A stretch of DNA of 64,000 bases, taken from assembly GCA_025934775.1 (NCBI GenBank), contig JAICWO010000003.1, positions 275,071-339,070 on the forward strand. Direction: 5' to 3'. A program made the translations under genes and the position numbers. Positions 1 to 7,801 of this stretch are shown here, one piece after another. This stretch comes from Gemmatimonadaceae bacterium (lineage in GTDB: Bacteria; Gemmatimonadota; Gemmatimonadetes; Gemmatimonadales; Gemmatimonadaceae). Every line of letters starts with the position of its first letter. Within the stretch, counting starts at the first letter, position 1. The notes under the pieces are model-generated. The model made no database searches, was not told the DNA's origin, and saw nothing but the letters and a program-made list of their open reading frames with translations.

Positions 1-1
1 C

Positions 2-244
2 ATCAATCTCGTCGACGACACGCGGCTCGACGCGCAGGGCTTCGCGCCGATCGGACGTGTGATCGACGGAATGAACGTGGTGGACGCGTTGTACGGCGGC
101 TACGGCGAGAACGCGGGCGGCGGCGTGCGAGCGGGGAAGCAGGGACCGCTGCTAGCCGGCGGCAATGCGTACGTGGATCGCGAGTATCCGCGGCTCGATC
201 ACCTGATCCGGATCACGATCGAGAACACCGCGTCACCGCGTTGA
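2..244 (+). CDS. Cyclophilin-type peptidyl-prolyl isomerase, C-terminal fragment
   Basis: The reading frame is open from base 2, so the gene starts before the window; it ends at TGA 242-244. About 80 residues are visible. The stretch reading F-A-P-I-G-R-V-I-D-G-M-N-V-V-D matches the late beta-strand/helix of cyclophilins (F-x-x-x-G-x-V-x-x-G-x-x-V-V-D), and the end reads I-R-I-T-I-E, like the last beta-strand. The family isomerises Xaa-Pro bonds during folding. The catalytic Arg/Phe region is outside the window, so activity and export cannot be judged. Confidence 0.75.
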   Translation: MNLVDDTRLDAQGFAPIGRVIDGMNVVDALYGGYGENAGGGVRAGKQGPLLAGGNAYVDREYPRLDHLIRITIENTASPR

Positions 245-997
245 CTATCCTCCGCACCATCGCGTCCACAGCGCGATGACAGTACAGTAGTCGCCACTCG
301 GTCGGAACTGGACCGGAGCCGCGGCGCGACTGTATACCTCGACTCCGGCCACGTCTTCTGCGCGAAATTCGTCGATCGAGATGTTCAATCGAATGCCATC
401 GATGTATGTGAGAACCGGGCAGCTCAGCCCGCCTCTCGTGTCCGCCTCGGCAGAAACGACCTGAGACCCGATTGCGCGGAGACCGGGCACATGCGTCGCC
501 AGGATCAGTGATAGCGGCACGTTGTGCGCATTCGCGAGCATCGAGTCGGTTATGAAACGTCCAATTCCCATTCTCTTGCGAGCGTAGTAGCCCTGTAGCC
601 GCAGTGGGACGTCATTGCGATGGCCGATGATTCGCATTGGGCTCAGTGCCGCGGGTGTGCGAGCAAGCCGCACAAAAATCAAAGACGTGTCGTTGGTCAA
701 TTCGACAGTCAGTTCTGTCGGCGAAAATCCGAGCGCATTGATAACGAGCAGGTGGACGCCGCGATCAAGCGAGTCTGCTCGCGCTTCGCCGGCCCAGCTC
801 GTGCGCAACGGCGTCGGTCGTCCACTGATCCGCAGGATCGCATTCGGCACAGAAGCGCCGCTTTCGGAATCCGCCACCGAGAAGCTCAGTGAAACGGTAC
901 GCCGTCCATTTTGGCCGAGGCTGGGCTGCACGAATGTGACGAGAAGCAGCGCGGCCATCCCACCGCACGCCGCGCGGCGGACGCCACCTGCTCGCAT
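245..997 (-). CDS. Secreted TonB-plug-like protein with N-terminal carboxypeptidase-regulatory-like domain
   Basis: About 250 residues. The start at 997 gives a clean signal peptide (MRAGGVRRAACGG, hydrophobic core, cleavage near S-L-G-Q). Upstream in-frame ATGs at 1033 and 1057 would add a tail before that signal, and none has a convincing ribosome site. After the signal comes a beta-sandwich-like segment (SVPNAILRISGR) typical of carboxypeptidase regulatory-like domains. The C-terminal half resembles a TonB receptor plug: 'LATHVPGLRA', 'VLTYIDGIRLN' and 'EDVAGVEVYSRAA'. No beta-barrel follows, so it is not a receptor by itself. It is convergent with the cyclophilin gene, stop to stop with no gap. 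Role unknown; a periplasmic or outer-membrane accessory is an inference. Confidence 0.6.
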   Translation of the reverse strand: MRAGGVRRAACGGMAALLLVTFVQPSLGQNGRRTVSLSFSVADSESGASVPNAILRISGRPTPLRTSWAGEARADSLDRGVHLLVINALGFSPTELTVELTNDTSLIFVRLARTPAALSPMRIIGHRNDVPLRLQGYYARKRMGIGRFITDSMLANAHNVPLSLILATHVPGLRAIGSQVVSAEADTRGGLSCPVLTYIDGIRLNISIDEFRAEDVAGVEVYSRAAAPVQFRPSGDYCTVIALWTRWCGG

Positions 998-1235
998 CAG
1001 ATTCGAAATGTCCAGCCCGCGCTCGAGGAACATGGGACGTGTCGGCGCCGGTGTCATCGTCTGATCAACTGCTCCACGTCCGCCTGACGCCGCTCTGAGT
1101 GGGACGGCTACGAGCAAACCAGGCGTCCCTATCAAAACGGGCCGACGTCGGGCGCGCCCGCGAGCAAGTTGAACAGGTATCTGTGAATTCTCGGATCGCG
1201 CGACACCTCTGGTGGACACCGGCGACCTGCTCGCA

Positions 1236-2219
1236 TTAACGAGCGTAGCGCACCGCCCCAACGATCGAGCTCCACGGATGCCAGCTCGGTCCCGCCGCAT
1301 ACGCCCGGCTCTCGCTCACCGCGCGATAGCCGAGCATCCAGCGCCCGCGGCGCAGTTCGAGTCCCATCTCACCGGCGGAGACGAACGGCTCGTGTCCAAC
1401 GCGCGCGCTGGGACGGAACGTGTTGCCGTCGAGAAAGAGATCGCGCGCGACCGCGCGCTCCGACGCGCCGACGGTGAGCGCGATCGACGCCGCGTCGTCG
1501 TCCGACGGAAGCCACGGATGCGCGAGATGCCAGCCGGCTCGCGCGCGGAGCCCGAGCTCCGCGTCGGTGCGAACGTTGCCGACCGACGCGACAACGCGCG
1601 GCAGCAGGTCGAACGCGATCGGCTGCGCGTCGTCGCTCGCGAGGCGGCGCTGCTGCGCGTACCGCACGATCGCGCCCGGCTCGAAGCCGATCGCGCGGGT
1701 CCAGTCGGTGGGACGGTTGTACGCCGGCGCAACGTCGTGCGCGAGATGCTGCATTTGCTCGGCGAATGACGGCGCCCCCGTCACGCCGAGCACGATCGTG
1801 ACCTCGTCCGACCGATCGACGCGCGCGCGCCGCGCGCGCTCGCTCACGTACAACCAGCCCGCGTTGGGTCGCGAGCCCGGGGCCGCGTGCGGATCGTCGA
1901 GGCTGACCGATGGCGTATAGATGTCCTGCCCGATCTCGACGCGGCCGGCGCGGCAATCGGTTGTGTGCGGCCCGCAGGGGGGAATACCTGCGAGCAGCGC
2001 GCGCGACCAGCGCGGCGCGTCGCCGCCATCGTCGCTCACGTGCACGCCGCTCGTGTACTCGTCGTCCGGGCGGTTCCACGGCTTCATCCAGAAGTCGAAC
2101 GCGTCGTTGTCGATCGCGAGCGTGACGGTGTGCGGCGATGAGGCGGCGGACTGCGAGATGGCCGCCCCGAATGGAGCGGCCATGACGAAAGCGAGCGAAA
2201 TGCGAAGCGCGCGTGTCAC
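1236..2219 (-). CDS. LpxR-like lipid A deacylase family outer-membrane protein (DUF2219)
   Basis: 327 residues from a GTG start whose GTGA overlaps the stop of the upstream lipoprotein gene, so the two are probably translationally coupled. A signal peptide covers roughly residues 1-24. The mature N-terminus has 'AIDNDAFDFW' (N38, D39) and 'DEYTSGVH' (Y55, T56, H60). These match the N-D...Y-T-x-G signature of LpxR, an outer-membrane beta-barrel that removes 3'-acyloxyacyl chains from lipid A. The rest has alternating aromatic/hydrophobic strands and ends in 'VGAVRYAR', like a last barrel strand. Membership rests on these motifs; the enzymatic activity is inferred. The second gene of the pair (2216-3307) is a lipoprotein, so the operon may act on the envelope. 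Confidence 0.6.
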   Translation of the reverse strand: MTRALRISLAFVMAAPFGAAISQSAASSPHTVTLAIDNDAFDFWMKPWNRPDDEYTSGVHVSDDGGDAPRWSRALLAGIPPCGPHTTDCRAGRVEIGQDIYTPSVSLDDPHAAPGSRPNAGWLYVSERARRARVDRSDEVTIVLGVTGAPSFAEQMQHLAHDVAPAYNRPTDWTRAIGFEPGAIVRYAQQRRLASDDAQPIAFDLLPRVVASVGNVRTDAELGLRARAGWHLAHPWLPSDDDAASIALTVGASERAVARDLFLDGNTFRPSARVGHEPFVSAGEMGLELRRGRWMLGYRAVSESRAYAAGPSWHPWSSIVGAVRYAR

Positions 2220-3307
2220 TGATACTGGATGTACAGCGGCTTGGGCGCGAGACGCAAGACCTCGAACGGCGTGAGAATCGGCTCGCCGCTCTTCACGTCG
2301 TTGTGATAGAAGAGCTTGAACCCTGTGAACTCCACCGGGTGATTCACGATGTAGTCGTGATACGAGTCGAACTTGAGCCACGGCGGACCCCAGCCGTCCA
2401 TGTCCATCACGACCTGCACGTGCGGCGTGGGACGGATGTTCTCCGCGTCCGGCACCATGTCCTGCCGGAAGCGGTGCACGACGAGGATCTTGGGCGGCAG
2501 GTGATATTCCGTGACGAGCTTGTCCAATGTTTGAATTGCATAATTCACATCGCTCGCCATCATCTGCCCGACTTTCGCGCTCGGCCGCACCCCCTCGCGC
2601 TTGTAGTGCATGTAGAACTCGGGATCGATGCCGAGATGCACGTCCGGGCGCTGGAGATACTTGAGGAGGAGCGGCAGCTCCTGCTGCAGCGTGCTGTGCC
2701 CCGCCTGAATGTCGATGAAGAGCAGCCCCTTGCGACTCTTCGCCCATCCGTACGCCTGCTCGATCGTCTGCGGCGTCTCGCGCCGGCGCCACATTCCGTC
2801 CGCTCCCGGCGCGCCCTGCGCGACCACCGTCACCAGGTGGATGGCCGGGATCACCGGCGTCGACGGATCGGCTTTGCGCCATTCGGCGACGGTCTTGTCG
2901 AGCATCGACAGCATCTGGTCAGGTGCGTACTCGCCGAGCACGCCCATCTTCTTCGAGTGCGGATTGCCGTAGTAGGCGACGATCCGGTTCTCGGGAAGCA
3001 GCGAGCCCGCGAGCCGCGTCGGTCCCGACGGCCAGTGCGCCAGTTGCTTGTCGCCGGCGCGGATCGCGGCGAAGTACGACGAGCTGTCGTGCTTGTTGCG
3101 CGCCGCGCGGAGATGCGGTTTGACGCTGTCCTCGACGAGGAACGTGGGCGTCGCGCCGGGCTTGCCGGCCGCTGACGACGCGACCTCGCCCGACGACGTG
3201 TCCGCCTTGGTCCGCGCGGCCTTCGCGTCAGGCTTGGCGCCGCAGCCCGCGGCGAGCACGGCCGCCGCGGCGATGGATGAGAGAGCGAAGCGATACGACA
3301 ACGACAT
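2216..3307 (-). CDS. Lipoprotein of unknown function, probable TIM-barrel fold
   Basis: About 363 residues. The N-terminus is a lipoprotein signal with lipobox 'VLAAGCG' and an Ala/Lys/Asp-rich linker. An alternative ATG at 3313 adds two residues (M-H). The folded part starts near residue 70 and has repeated beta-strand/helix units with acidic and aromatic strand ends: 'NRIVAYYGNPHSKKMGVLGE', 'IPAIHLVTVVA', 'GLLFIDIQAGHS', 'VHLGIDPEF' and 'VVMDMDGWGP'. This pattern suggests a secreted beta/alpha barrel of glycosidase type, but I recognise no catalytic signature and give no substrate. It is the first gene of a two-gene operon with the LpxR-like gene, joined by a 4-base overlap. Fold is inferred; the lipoprotein nature is directly visible. 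Confidence 0.6.
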   Translation of the reverse strand: MSLSYRFALSSIAAAAVLAAGCGAKPDAKAARTKADTSSGEVASSAAGKPGATPTFLVEDSVKPHLRAARNKHDSSSYFAAIRAGDKQLAHWPSGPTRLAGSLLPENRIVAYYGNPHSKKMGVLGEYAPDQMLSMLDKTVAEWRKADPSTPVIPAIHLVTVVAQGAPGADGMWRRRETPQTIEQAYGWAKSRKGLLFIDIQAGHSTLQQELPLLLKYLQRPDVHLGIDPEFYMHYKREGVRPSAKVGQMMASDVNYAIQTLDKLVTEYHLPPKILVVHRFRQDMVPDAENIRPTPHVQVVMDMDGWGPPWLKFDSYHDYIVNHPVEFTGFKLFYHNDVKSGEPILTPFEVLRLAPKPLYIQYQ

Positions 3308-3496
3308 GTGCATCTCGCGCTGCGATGTTATGAGAAGTGATACACCGATGACGATGAAAGGCACCGCGCGTGCCACGGCGTGCCACGGCGTGCGCGGCGT
3401 TTTTCCGACGACGGCTGTGTGCGGCGACGGCGGGAGAATGTAGTCGGGCCATGAAGCGCCCCCGAGTGTGCGAGGGAGGTGGAGCGCGACGCTATA

Positions 3497-3531
3497 TTGA
3501 CATGAGGCATCGTGATGCATGTTTGATGCAT
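3497..3531 (+). promoter_or_regulatory. Candidate vapBC promoter/operator
   Basis: A TTGACA hexamer (3497-3502) stands 46 bases before the vapB ATG. Just downstream, the octamer TGATGCAT occurs twice (3513-3520 and 3524-3531), 11 bases apart, and each copy contains the palindrome ATGCAT. Such helical-phase repeats overlapping a promoter are what an autoregulating VapB ribbon-helix-helix dimer would bind. The -10 hexamer is not clear. The operator role is an inference. Confidence 0.4.
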
Positions 3532-3548
3532 ATCTCAGGACGTGACCC

Positions 3549-3746
3549 ATGCGCACCACACTCAATCTCGACGACGCCCTGCTCGACAAGGCGCATCGCC
3601 TGACGGGCATTGGCGAGCGCACCGCGCTGCTGCACGAAGCGTTGCGCGCGCTCATCGCGCGCGAGAGTGCGCGTCGTCTGGCGCGCCTGGGTGCGTCCGA
3701 GCCGAAGCTCTCCGACGTCCCGCGCCGCCGCGTCGCCGAGCCGTGA
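3549..3746 (+). CDS. vapB: VapB-type antitoxin, ribbon-helix-helix
   Basis: 65 residues from ATG, with AGGA eight bases upstream. The N-terminus 'MRTTLNLDDALLDKAHRLTG' is the classic short beta-strand plus helix of the ribbon-helix-helix (type II antitoxin VapB/DUF2191) DNA-binding domain, followed by 'ERTALLHEALRALIARE', the second helix. The Arg/Pro-rich C-terminus would wrap the toxin. Its TGA overlaps the GTG of the next gene (GTGA), the usual arrangement for a VapBC pair. It should neutralise the toxin and, with it, repress the promoter carrying the TGATGCAT repeats upstream. Confidence 0.85.
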   Translation: MRTTLNLDDALLDKAHRLTGIGERTALLHEALRALIARESARRLARLGASEPKLSDVPRRRVAEP

Positions 3747-4120
3747 TCCTGCACGGGCGAACGCTCGTGCTCGCCGACACGTCGGTGTGGATCGATCACC
3801 TTCGGCGCGGCAATCAGGAGCTCGCTCAGCATCTCGACGACGGGATGGTCTCGACGCATCCGTTTGTGATCGGCGAGCTCGCCTGCGGCAATATCGCGAA
3901 CCGCGCGGAGATCCTCGATCTCCTGCACCAGCTTCCGCCCGCGCGCGTCGCCACCGATGTGGAAGTGCTCGCCATGGTCGAGCGCCGGCGGCTGATGGGG
4001 CGCGGCATCGGGCTCGTCCATGCGCACGTGCTCGCGGCGGCGGCGCTCACGCCGTTCACTCGCCTGTGGACGCTGGACAAGCGGCTGGCGAAGATTGCTG
4101 CGGAGCTCGATGTCGCGTAG
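3743..4120 (+). CDS. vapC: VapC-type PIN-domain toxin with a substituted active-site acid
   Basis: 125 residues starting at a GTG that overlaps the vapB stop. PIN landmarks are present: D12 in 'LADTSVWIDH', E45 in 'VIGELACGN', and D112 in 'LWTLDKRL'. The third acidic position, normally D in 'GLGxxDAHLLA', reads 'GIGLVHAHVLAAAA' with H93 (codon CAT, one base from GAT). PIN toxins coordinate Mg/Mn through these acids to cut RNA (tRNA or rRNA), so nuclease activity may be weakened or metal preference altered. Length is normal and the frame intact. A strong terminator follows at 4165. The gene lies on the 3' side of tRNA-Asn, but no integrase or att repeat is visible. Confidence 0.85.
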   Translation: MILHGRTLVLADTSVWIDHLRRGNQELAQHLDDGMVSTHPFVIGELACGNIANRAEILDLLHQLPPARVATDVEVLAMVERRRLMGRGIGLVHAHVLAAAALTPFTRLWTLDKRLAKIAAELDVA

Positions 4121-4164
4121 CGCAGTCGGCGCACGTGATCGTCTCACAACGAAAATCACAACGA

Positions 4165-4199
4165 AAAAGCCCCGATCGGCAATGCCGATCGGGGCTTTT
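4165..4199. terminator. Bidirectional rho-independent terminator
   Basis: A perfect 16-bp stem (4165-4180 with 4184-4199) and a 3-base loop. The stem ends are A-tract and T-tract, so both strands present a GC-rich hairpin followed by a U run. It separates vapBC (plus) from tRNA-Asn (minus) and can end both transcripts. Confidence 0.85.
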
Positions 4200-4206
4200 A
4201 TGACAG

Positions 4207-4280
4207 CTCCCGGGGAGGGACTCGAACCCCCGACCTAGTGATTAACAGTCACCCGCTCTGACCAGCTGAGCTACCCGGGA
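4207..4280 (-). tRNA. tRNA-Asn (anticodon GTT)
   Basis: 74 bases on the minus strand. The acceptor stem TCCCGGG pairs with CCCGGGA and the discriminator base is G. The D-arm reads GCTCAGCTGGTCAGAGC, the anticodon arm GTGACTGTTAATCAC with GTT in the loop, and the T-arm GGGGGTTCGAGTCCCTC. CCA is not encoded. Its transcript is followed directly by the bidirectional terminator. Confidence 0.95.
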
Positions 4281-4359
4281 TCAGACAACGAAAAGTAGTG
4301 GCGCGCGGGGGGATGTCAACGGGCCGCGAGTGCGATACAAGGTCAACAGCGGCAGAGAC

Positions 4360-7242
4360 TTAAACCGCTTGCGGCACCCGCGAATCGGTATTGCGGCGCG
4401 CTCGTCCGCGCTCGTGCTCCGCGAAGTCGGGCAGCACCGTCCTGAGCCACTGTCCGGTGTACGACGCCTCCACGCGCGCGATCTCCTCCGGCCGCCCGCT
4501 CGCGACCACCGTGCCACCGCGATCGCCGGCCTCCGGGCCGAGGTCGATCACCCAGTCCGCGAGCTTGATCACGTCCAGGTTGTGCTCGATGAGCACCAGC
4601 GTGTGGCCGGCATCGACCAGCCGGTCGAAGACCATTGCGAGTTTTCTAATGTCGTCGAGATGGAGGCCGGTCGTCGGCTCGTCCATCACGTACAGCTTCT
4701 TGCCGGACTTCTTGCTGCCGAGCGCGAGCTCGCGCGCCACCTTGAGGCGCTGCGCCTCGCCGCCGGACAGTGTCGTCGCCGGCTGGCCGAGTTGGAGATA
4801 GCCGAGTCCCACCTGCTGGAGCTGCCACAACGCCTGGCCGAGCTTCTCCTCGCGCGGGAAGAAGCGGATCGCTTCGTCGATCGTGAGCTCGAGCACGTCG
4901 TGGATGCTCTTGCCGTTCACCCGCACGTCGAGCACGGCGGGCTTGAAGCGCTTGCCGCCGCAGTCGTCGCAGGGCACGTAGACGTCGGCCATGAACACCA
5001 TCTCGACCTCGAGATAGCCGGCCCCTTCGCACGTCTCGCAGCGGCCGCCGGCGACGTTGAAGCTGAACGTGCCCGCGGTATAGCGCCGCTCGCGCGAGAG
5101 CGGCGCATCGGCGAAGATCCGCCGGATCTCGTCGAACGCCTTCACGTAGGTCACGGGATTCGATCGCGGCGATTTGCCGATCGGGCTCTGGTCGATCATC
5201 ACGATGTCGTCGATCGCCTCGACGCCCGTCAGCGCGTCGAACTGCCCGACGGTCTCGCCGAGGTGCTGCTTGGCGCTGTGCTCCCCGTGCAGGCGCAGCT
5301 CGAGGGCGCGGGCGAGGACGTCGTGTATGAGAGTGCTCTTTCCAGAACCTGAAACACCCGTCACCACGGTGACGGCGGCGAGCGGGATCTTGACGTCCAC
5401 GCCCTTGAGGTTGTGCTCGCGCGCGCCGGTGAGCGTGATCCAGCGCGGCCCGAGGCGGCGGCGCTCCGCGGGCACGGGGATCTCGCGCGCGCCGGTGAGA
5501 TACGCGCCCGTGAGCGGACTCTCGGACACCCGCCCGATCGGGCCGTTGAACACGAGCTGTCCGCCCTGCGCGCCGCTCGCCGGCCCGAGCTCCACCATGT
5601 GATCCGCCGCGCGAATCGCGTCCGGATCGTGCTCGACGACGATCACGGTATTGCCGGTGTCGCGCAGGCGGTGCAGCAGCCGGAGCAGCCGGGCCATGTC
5701 GCGCGAGTGGAGGCCGATCGACGGCTCGTCGAGCACGTACAAGGTGTCGACGAGCTGCGAGCCCAGCGAGTTGGCGAGACCGATCCGCTGCGCCTCACCG
5801 CCCGAGAGCGTGCGCGTGGCGCGGTGCATCGACAAATAATTCAGCCCCACGTCGCAGAGAAATTGGACGCGATCGCGCGCCTCCTTCAGCACGTTCGCCG
5901 CCACCTCGCGCTCGAACGGCGAGAGCTCGAGCGACTCCAGCCACGCGAGCAGCCGGTCGACGGGCAGCTCGCTCACCTCGGCGATCGTGCAGCCGCCGAT
6001 CTTCACCTGGAGCGCCTCGGGCTGGAGCTTGGTGCCGTTGCACGCCGGACACTCGCGCGCCGTCTGATACTGCCGGAGAAAAACGCGGATGTACTGCTTG
6101 TATTTCTTCTCCTCCAGATCGACGAGGAACGGGAAGATGCCTTTGTACCCGCGCACTTTCGCGTGGAGCAGCTGTTCGCGAGCGGTCTTCGGCAGCTTCT
6201 CCCACGCCGCGTCCATCGAAATGCCTTCTTTCTTCGCGAACTCGGCGAGCGCGCGGCGCTTGTTCTCGTAGCGCGGCATCGTCCACGGCGCGATCGCCCC
6301 GTCGCGGAGCGATCGCGCGGGATACGGCACGATGAGCGATTCATCATACTCGAGCGTCGCGCCGAACCCGTTGCACCGCGTGCACGCGCCGCGCGGACTG
6401 TTGAACGAGAAGAGCTGCGGCGTCGGCGAGGGAGCTCGCGTGCCGTCGTTTGCGCACTCGTACCGCTCGGTGAATCGAAGCTGCGTCGACGCCTTCGGTG
6501 TGAGCGGTGTCTTGACGGGCGCGGTGAACACGATCGCGCAGTCGCCGTCGCCCTCGCGAAACGCGGTGCCCACCGCGTCGGCCAGCCGCCCGCGCGCGTC
6601 GTCGCCCACGGCGAGCCGGTCGACCACGACGAGGAGCTGTTTGGCGAAGGTGATGTCGATCGCCTCGGTCATCAGCTCGTCGAGATGCTTGACGGCACCG
6701 TCGACCACGAGCCGCACGAAGCCCTGCGCCCGCAGGTTGTCGATCGCGACCTCGTGCGTGAGCTCCGCTGACAGCACGAGCGGGAACGTCACGTAGAAGC
6801 GCGTGCCTTCGGGAAGCGCCATGATCGTATCGGCCACCGACTGCACCGAATCTGGCTTCATCTCGCGCCCGCAGAGCGGACAGAACGTGCGGCCGATCCG
6901 TGCCCAAAGCAGACGGAGGTAGTCGTAGATCTCGGTCGCGGTGCCGACGGTCGAGCGCGAGGTCTTGGTCGGATTCTTCTGCTCGATCGCGACGGCGGGC
7001 GAGAGGCCCTCGATCGAGTCGACGTCCGGCTTCTCCATGCGCTCGAGGAACTGCCGCGCGTACGCCGACAGCGACTCGACATACCGTCGCTGGCCCTCGG
7101 CGTAGATCGTATCGAACGCGAGGGATGATTTGCCGGAGCCGGAGGGGCCGGTGATCACCGTGAAGGCGCGGCGCGGGATCTCGAGATCGAATCCCTTCAG
7201 GTTGTGCTGCCTCGCGCCGCGGACGATGATCGAGTCCTTCAT
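4360..7242 (-). CDS. uvrA: Excinuclease ABC subunit UvrA
   Basis: 960 residues, normal for the family. UvrA dimers load UvrB on damaged DNA in nucleotide excision repair. Two ABC ATPase modules are visible: Walker A 'GPSGSGKSS' (32-40) and 'GVSGSGKST' in the C half; signatures 'RTLSGGEAQRI' and 'TTLSGGEAQRL'; Walker B 'YVLDEPSIGLH' and 'YVMDEPTTGLH'. The C-terminal zinc module is intact (C-E-T-C ... C-D-D-C). In the first one the second ligand is Asp: C263-A-N-D266, followed by normal C287 and C290. The start ATG at 7242 precedes 'KDSIIVRGARQHNLK', the standard UvrA beginning. Single gene, minus strand, downstream of a decayed methyltransferase. Confidence 0.97.
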   Translation of the reverse strand: MKDSIIVRGARQHNLKGFDLEIPRRAFTVITGPSGSGKSSLAFDTIYAEGQRRYVESLSAYARQFLERMEKPDVDSIEGLSPAVAIEQKNPTKTSRSTVGTATEIYDYLRLLWARIGRTFCPLCGREMKPDSVQSVADTIMALPEGTRFYVTFPLVLSAELTHEVAIDNLRAQGFVRLVVDGAVKHLDELMTEAIDITFAKQLLVVVDRLAVGDDARGRLADAVGTAFREGDGDCAIVFTAPVKTPLTPKASTQLRFTERYECANDGTRAPSPTPQLFSFNSPRGACTRCNGFGATLEYDESLIVPYPARSLRDGAIAPWTMPRYENKRRALAEFAKKEGISMDAAWEKLPKTAREQLLHAKVRGYKGIFPFLVDLEEKKYKQYIRVFLRQYQTARECPACNGTKLQPEALQVKIGGCTIAEVSELPVDRLLAWLESLELSPFEREVAANVLKEARDRVQFLCDVGLNYLSMHRATRTLSGGEAQRIGLANSLGSQLVDTLYVLDEPSIGLHSRDMARLLRLLHRLRDTGNTVIVVEHDPDAIRAADHMVELGPASGAQGGQLVFNGPIGRVSESPLTGAYLTGAREIPVPAERRRLGPRWITLTGAREHNLKGVDVKIPLAAVTVVTGVSGSGKSTLIHDVLARALELRLHGEHSAKQHLGETVGQFDALTGVEAIDDIVMIDQSPIGKSPRSNPVTYVKAFDEIRRIFADAPLSRERRYTAGTFSFNVAGGRCETCEGAGYLEVEMVFMADVYVPCDDCGGKRFKPAVLDVRVNGKSIHDVLELTIDEAIRFFPREEKLGQALWQLQQVGLGYLQLGQPATTLSGGEAQRLKVARELALGSKKSGKKLYVMDEPTTGLHLDDIRKLAMVFDRLVDAGHTLVLIEHNLDVIKLADWVIDLGPEAGDRGGTVVASGRPEEIARVEASYTGQWLRTVLPDFAEHERGRARRNTDSRVPQAV

Positions 7243-7302
7243 CGACCGGAATCTAGCGGTCGCGAGCGACCGAAGAAATGGCGAAAGTGCGGTGCTGCGA
7301 TC

Positions 7303-7480
7303 TTACGACCCGCGTTCGAGAATCGCGATCTCGATGGGCCGCGCGACCTGCTCCGCGACGCGCGGCACGCCGGCCGAGGTAGTAGACCACCTCCGCGCAA
7401 AAGACGACGTCGAATGGTCCATCGCGCAGATCGCGAGTCGCGTCCATGCTTTGAAATTGCCATCGCGTGGAGCGCGTCAC
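7303..7480 (-). pseudogene. Remnant of a SAM-dependent methyltransferase
   Basis: Translation from 7480 gives 'GPFDVVFCAEVVYYLG', a good match to motif II of class I SAM methyltransferases (D-V-V-x-x-x-E-V-x-Y-Y-L). The frame then loses sense. Shifting frame just after this motif gives 'RVAEQVARPIEIAILERGS' and a TAA at 7303-7305, which looks like a native C-terminus. No SAM-binding motif I is found upstream before uvrA-side or GlsB-side genes, so only a fragment remains. This is the only content I see between uvrA and the next gene. Confidence 0.4.
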
Positions 7481-7529
7481 GAACCTTGTGCGGCGCCTGG
7501 TCGAGATCCATGTGCCGCGTCGGATGCGT

Positions 7530-7796
7530 TCACGCTCTTCGACGCGCGAGGCGCCCGAGTACGAGAAGGACGAGTGCGCCGAACGTCGCGATCGCGATCG
7601 AGCGCAGGTCGAATTGGCCCTGCCTCACTCCGCCCCAGCCGAGCCACGCGCCAGCGAGGCCGCCGACGAACGCGCCGATGATGCCGAGCACGATCGTGAA
7701 GATGCATCCCGCGGGATCGCGGCCCGGCATCAGGAACTTGGCAAGCGAGCCCGCGATCAGGCCGAGGAGGATCCAGTAGAGCCAGAGCGGAGTCAA
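7530..7796 (-). CDS. GlsB/YeaQ/YmgE-family small membrane protein
   Basis: 88 residues with three hydrophobic helices. The first is 'YWILLGLIAGSLAKFLMPG', followed by 'DPAGCIFTIVLGIIGAFVGG'; both are hallmarks of the transglycosylase-associated/GlsB family (G-x-I-A-G-x-x-A-K-x-x-M-P-G-x-D-P-G). The C-terminus is an Arg-rich tail. Members are inner-membrane proteins of uncertain role, often stress-induced. A second member lies immediately upstream on the same strand, 105 bases away, with a palindromic repeat between them. Confidence 0.85.
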   Translation of the reverse strand: MTPLWLYWILLGLIAGSLAKFLMPGRDPAGCIFTIVLGIIGAFVGGLAGAWLGWGGVRQGQFDLRSIAIATFGALVLLVLGRLARRRA

Positions 7797-7801
7797 AGTT
7801 C

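Noticed and set aside
3743..4280. VapBC beside tRNA-Asn as a genomic island end
   Set aside because: No integrase, no direct repeat of the tRNA 3' end and no composition change on the vapBC side were seen, so an island is not supported beyond position.
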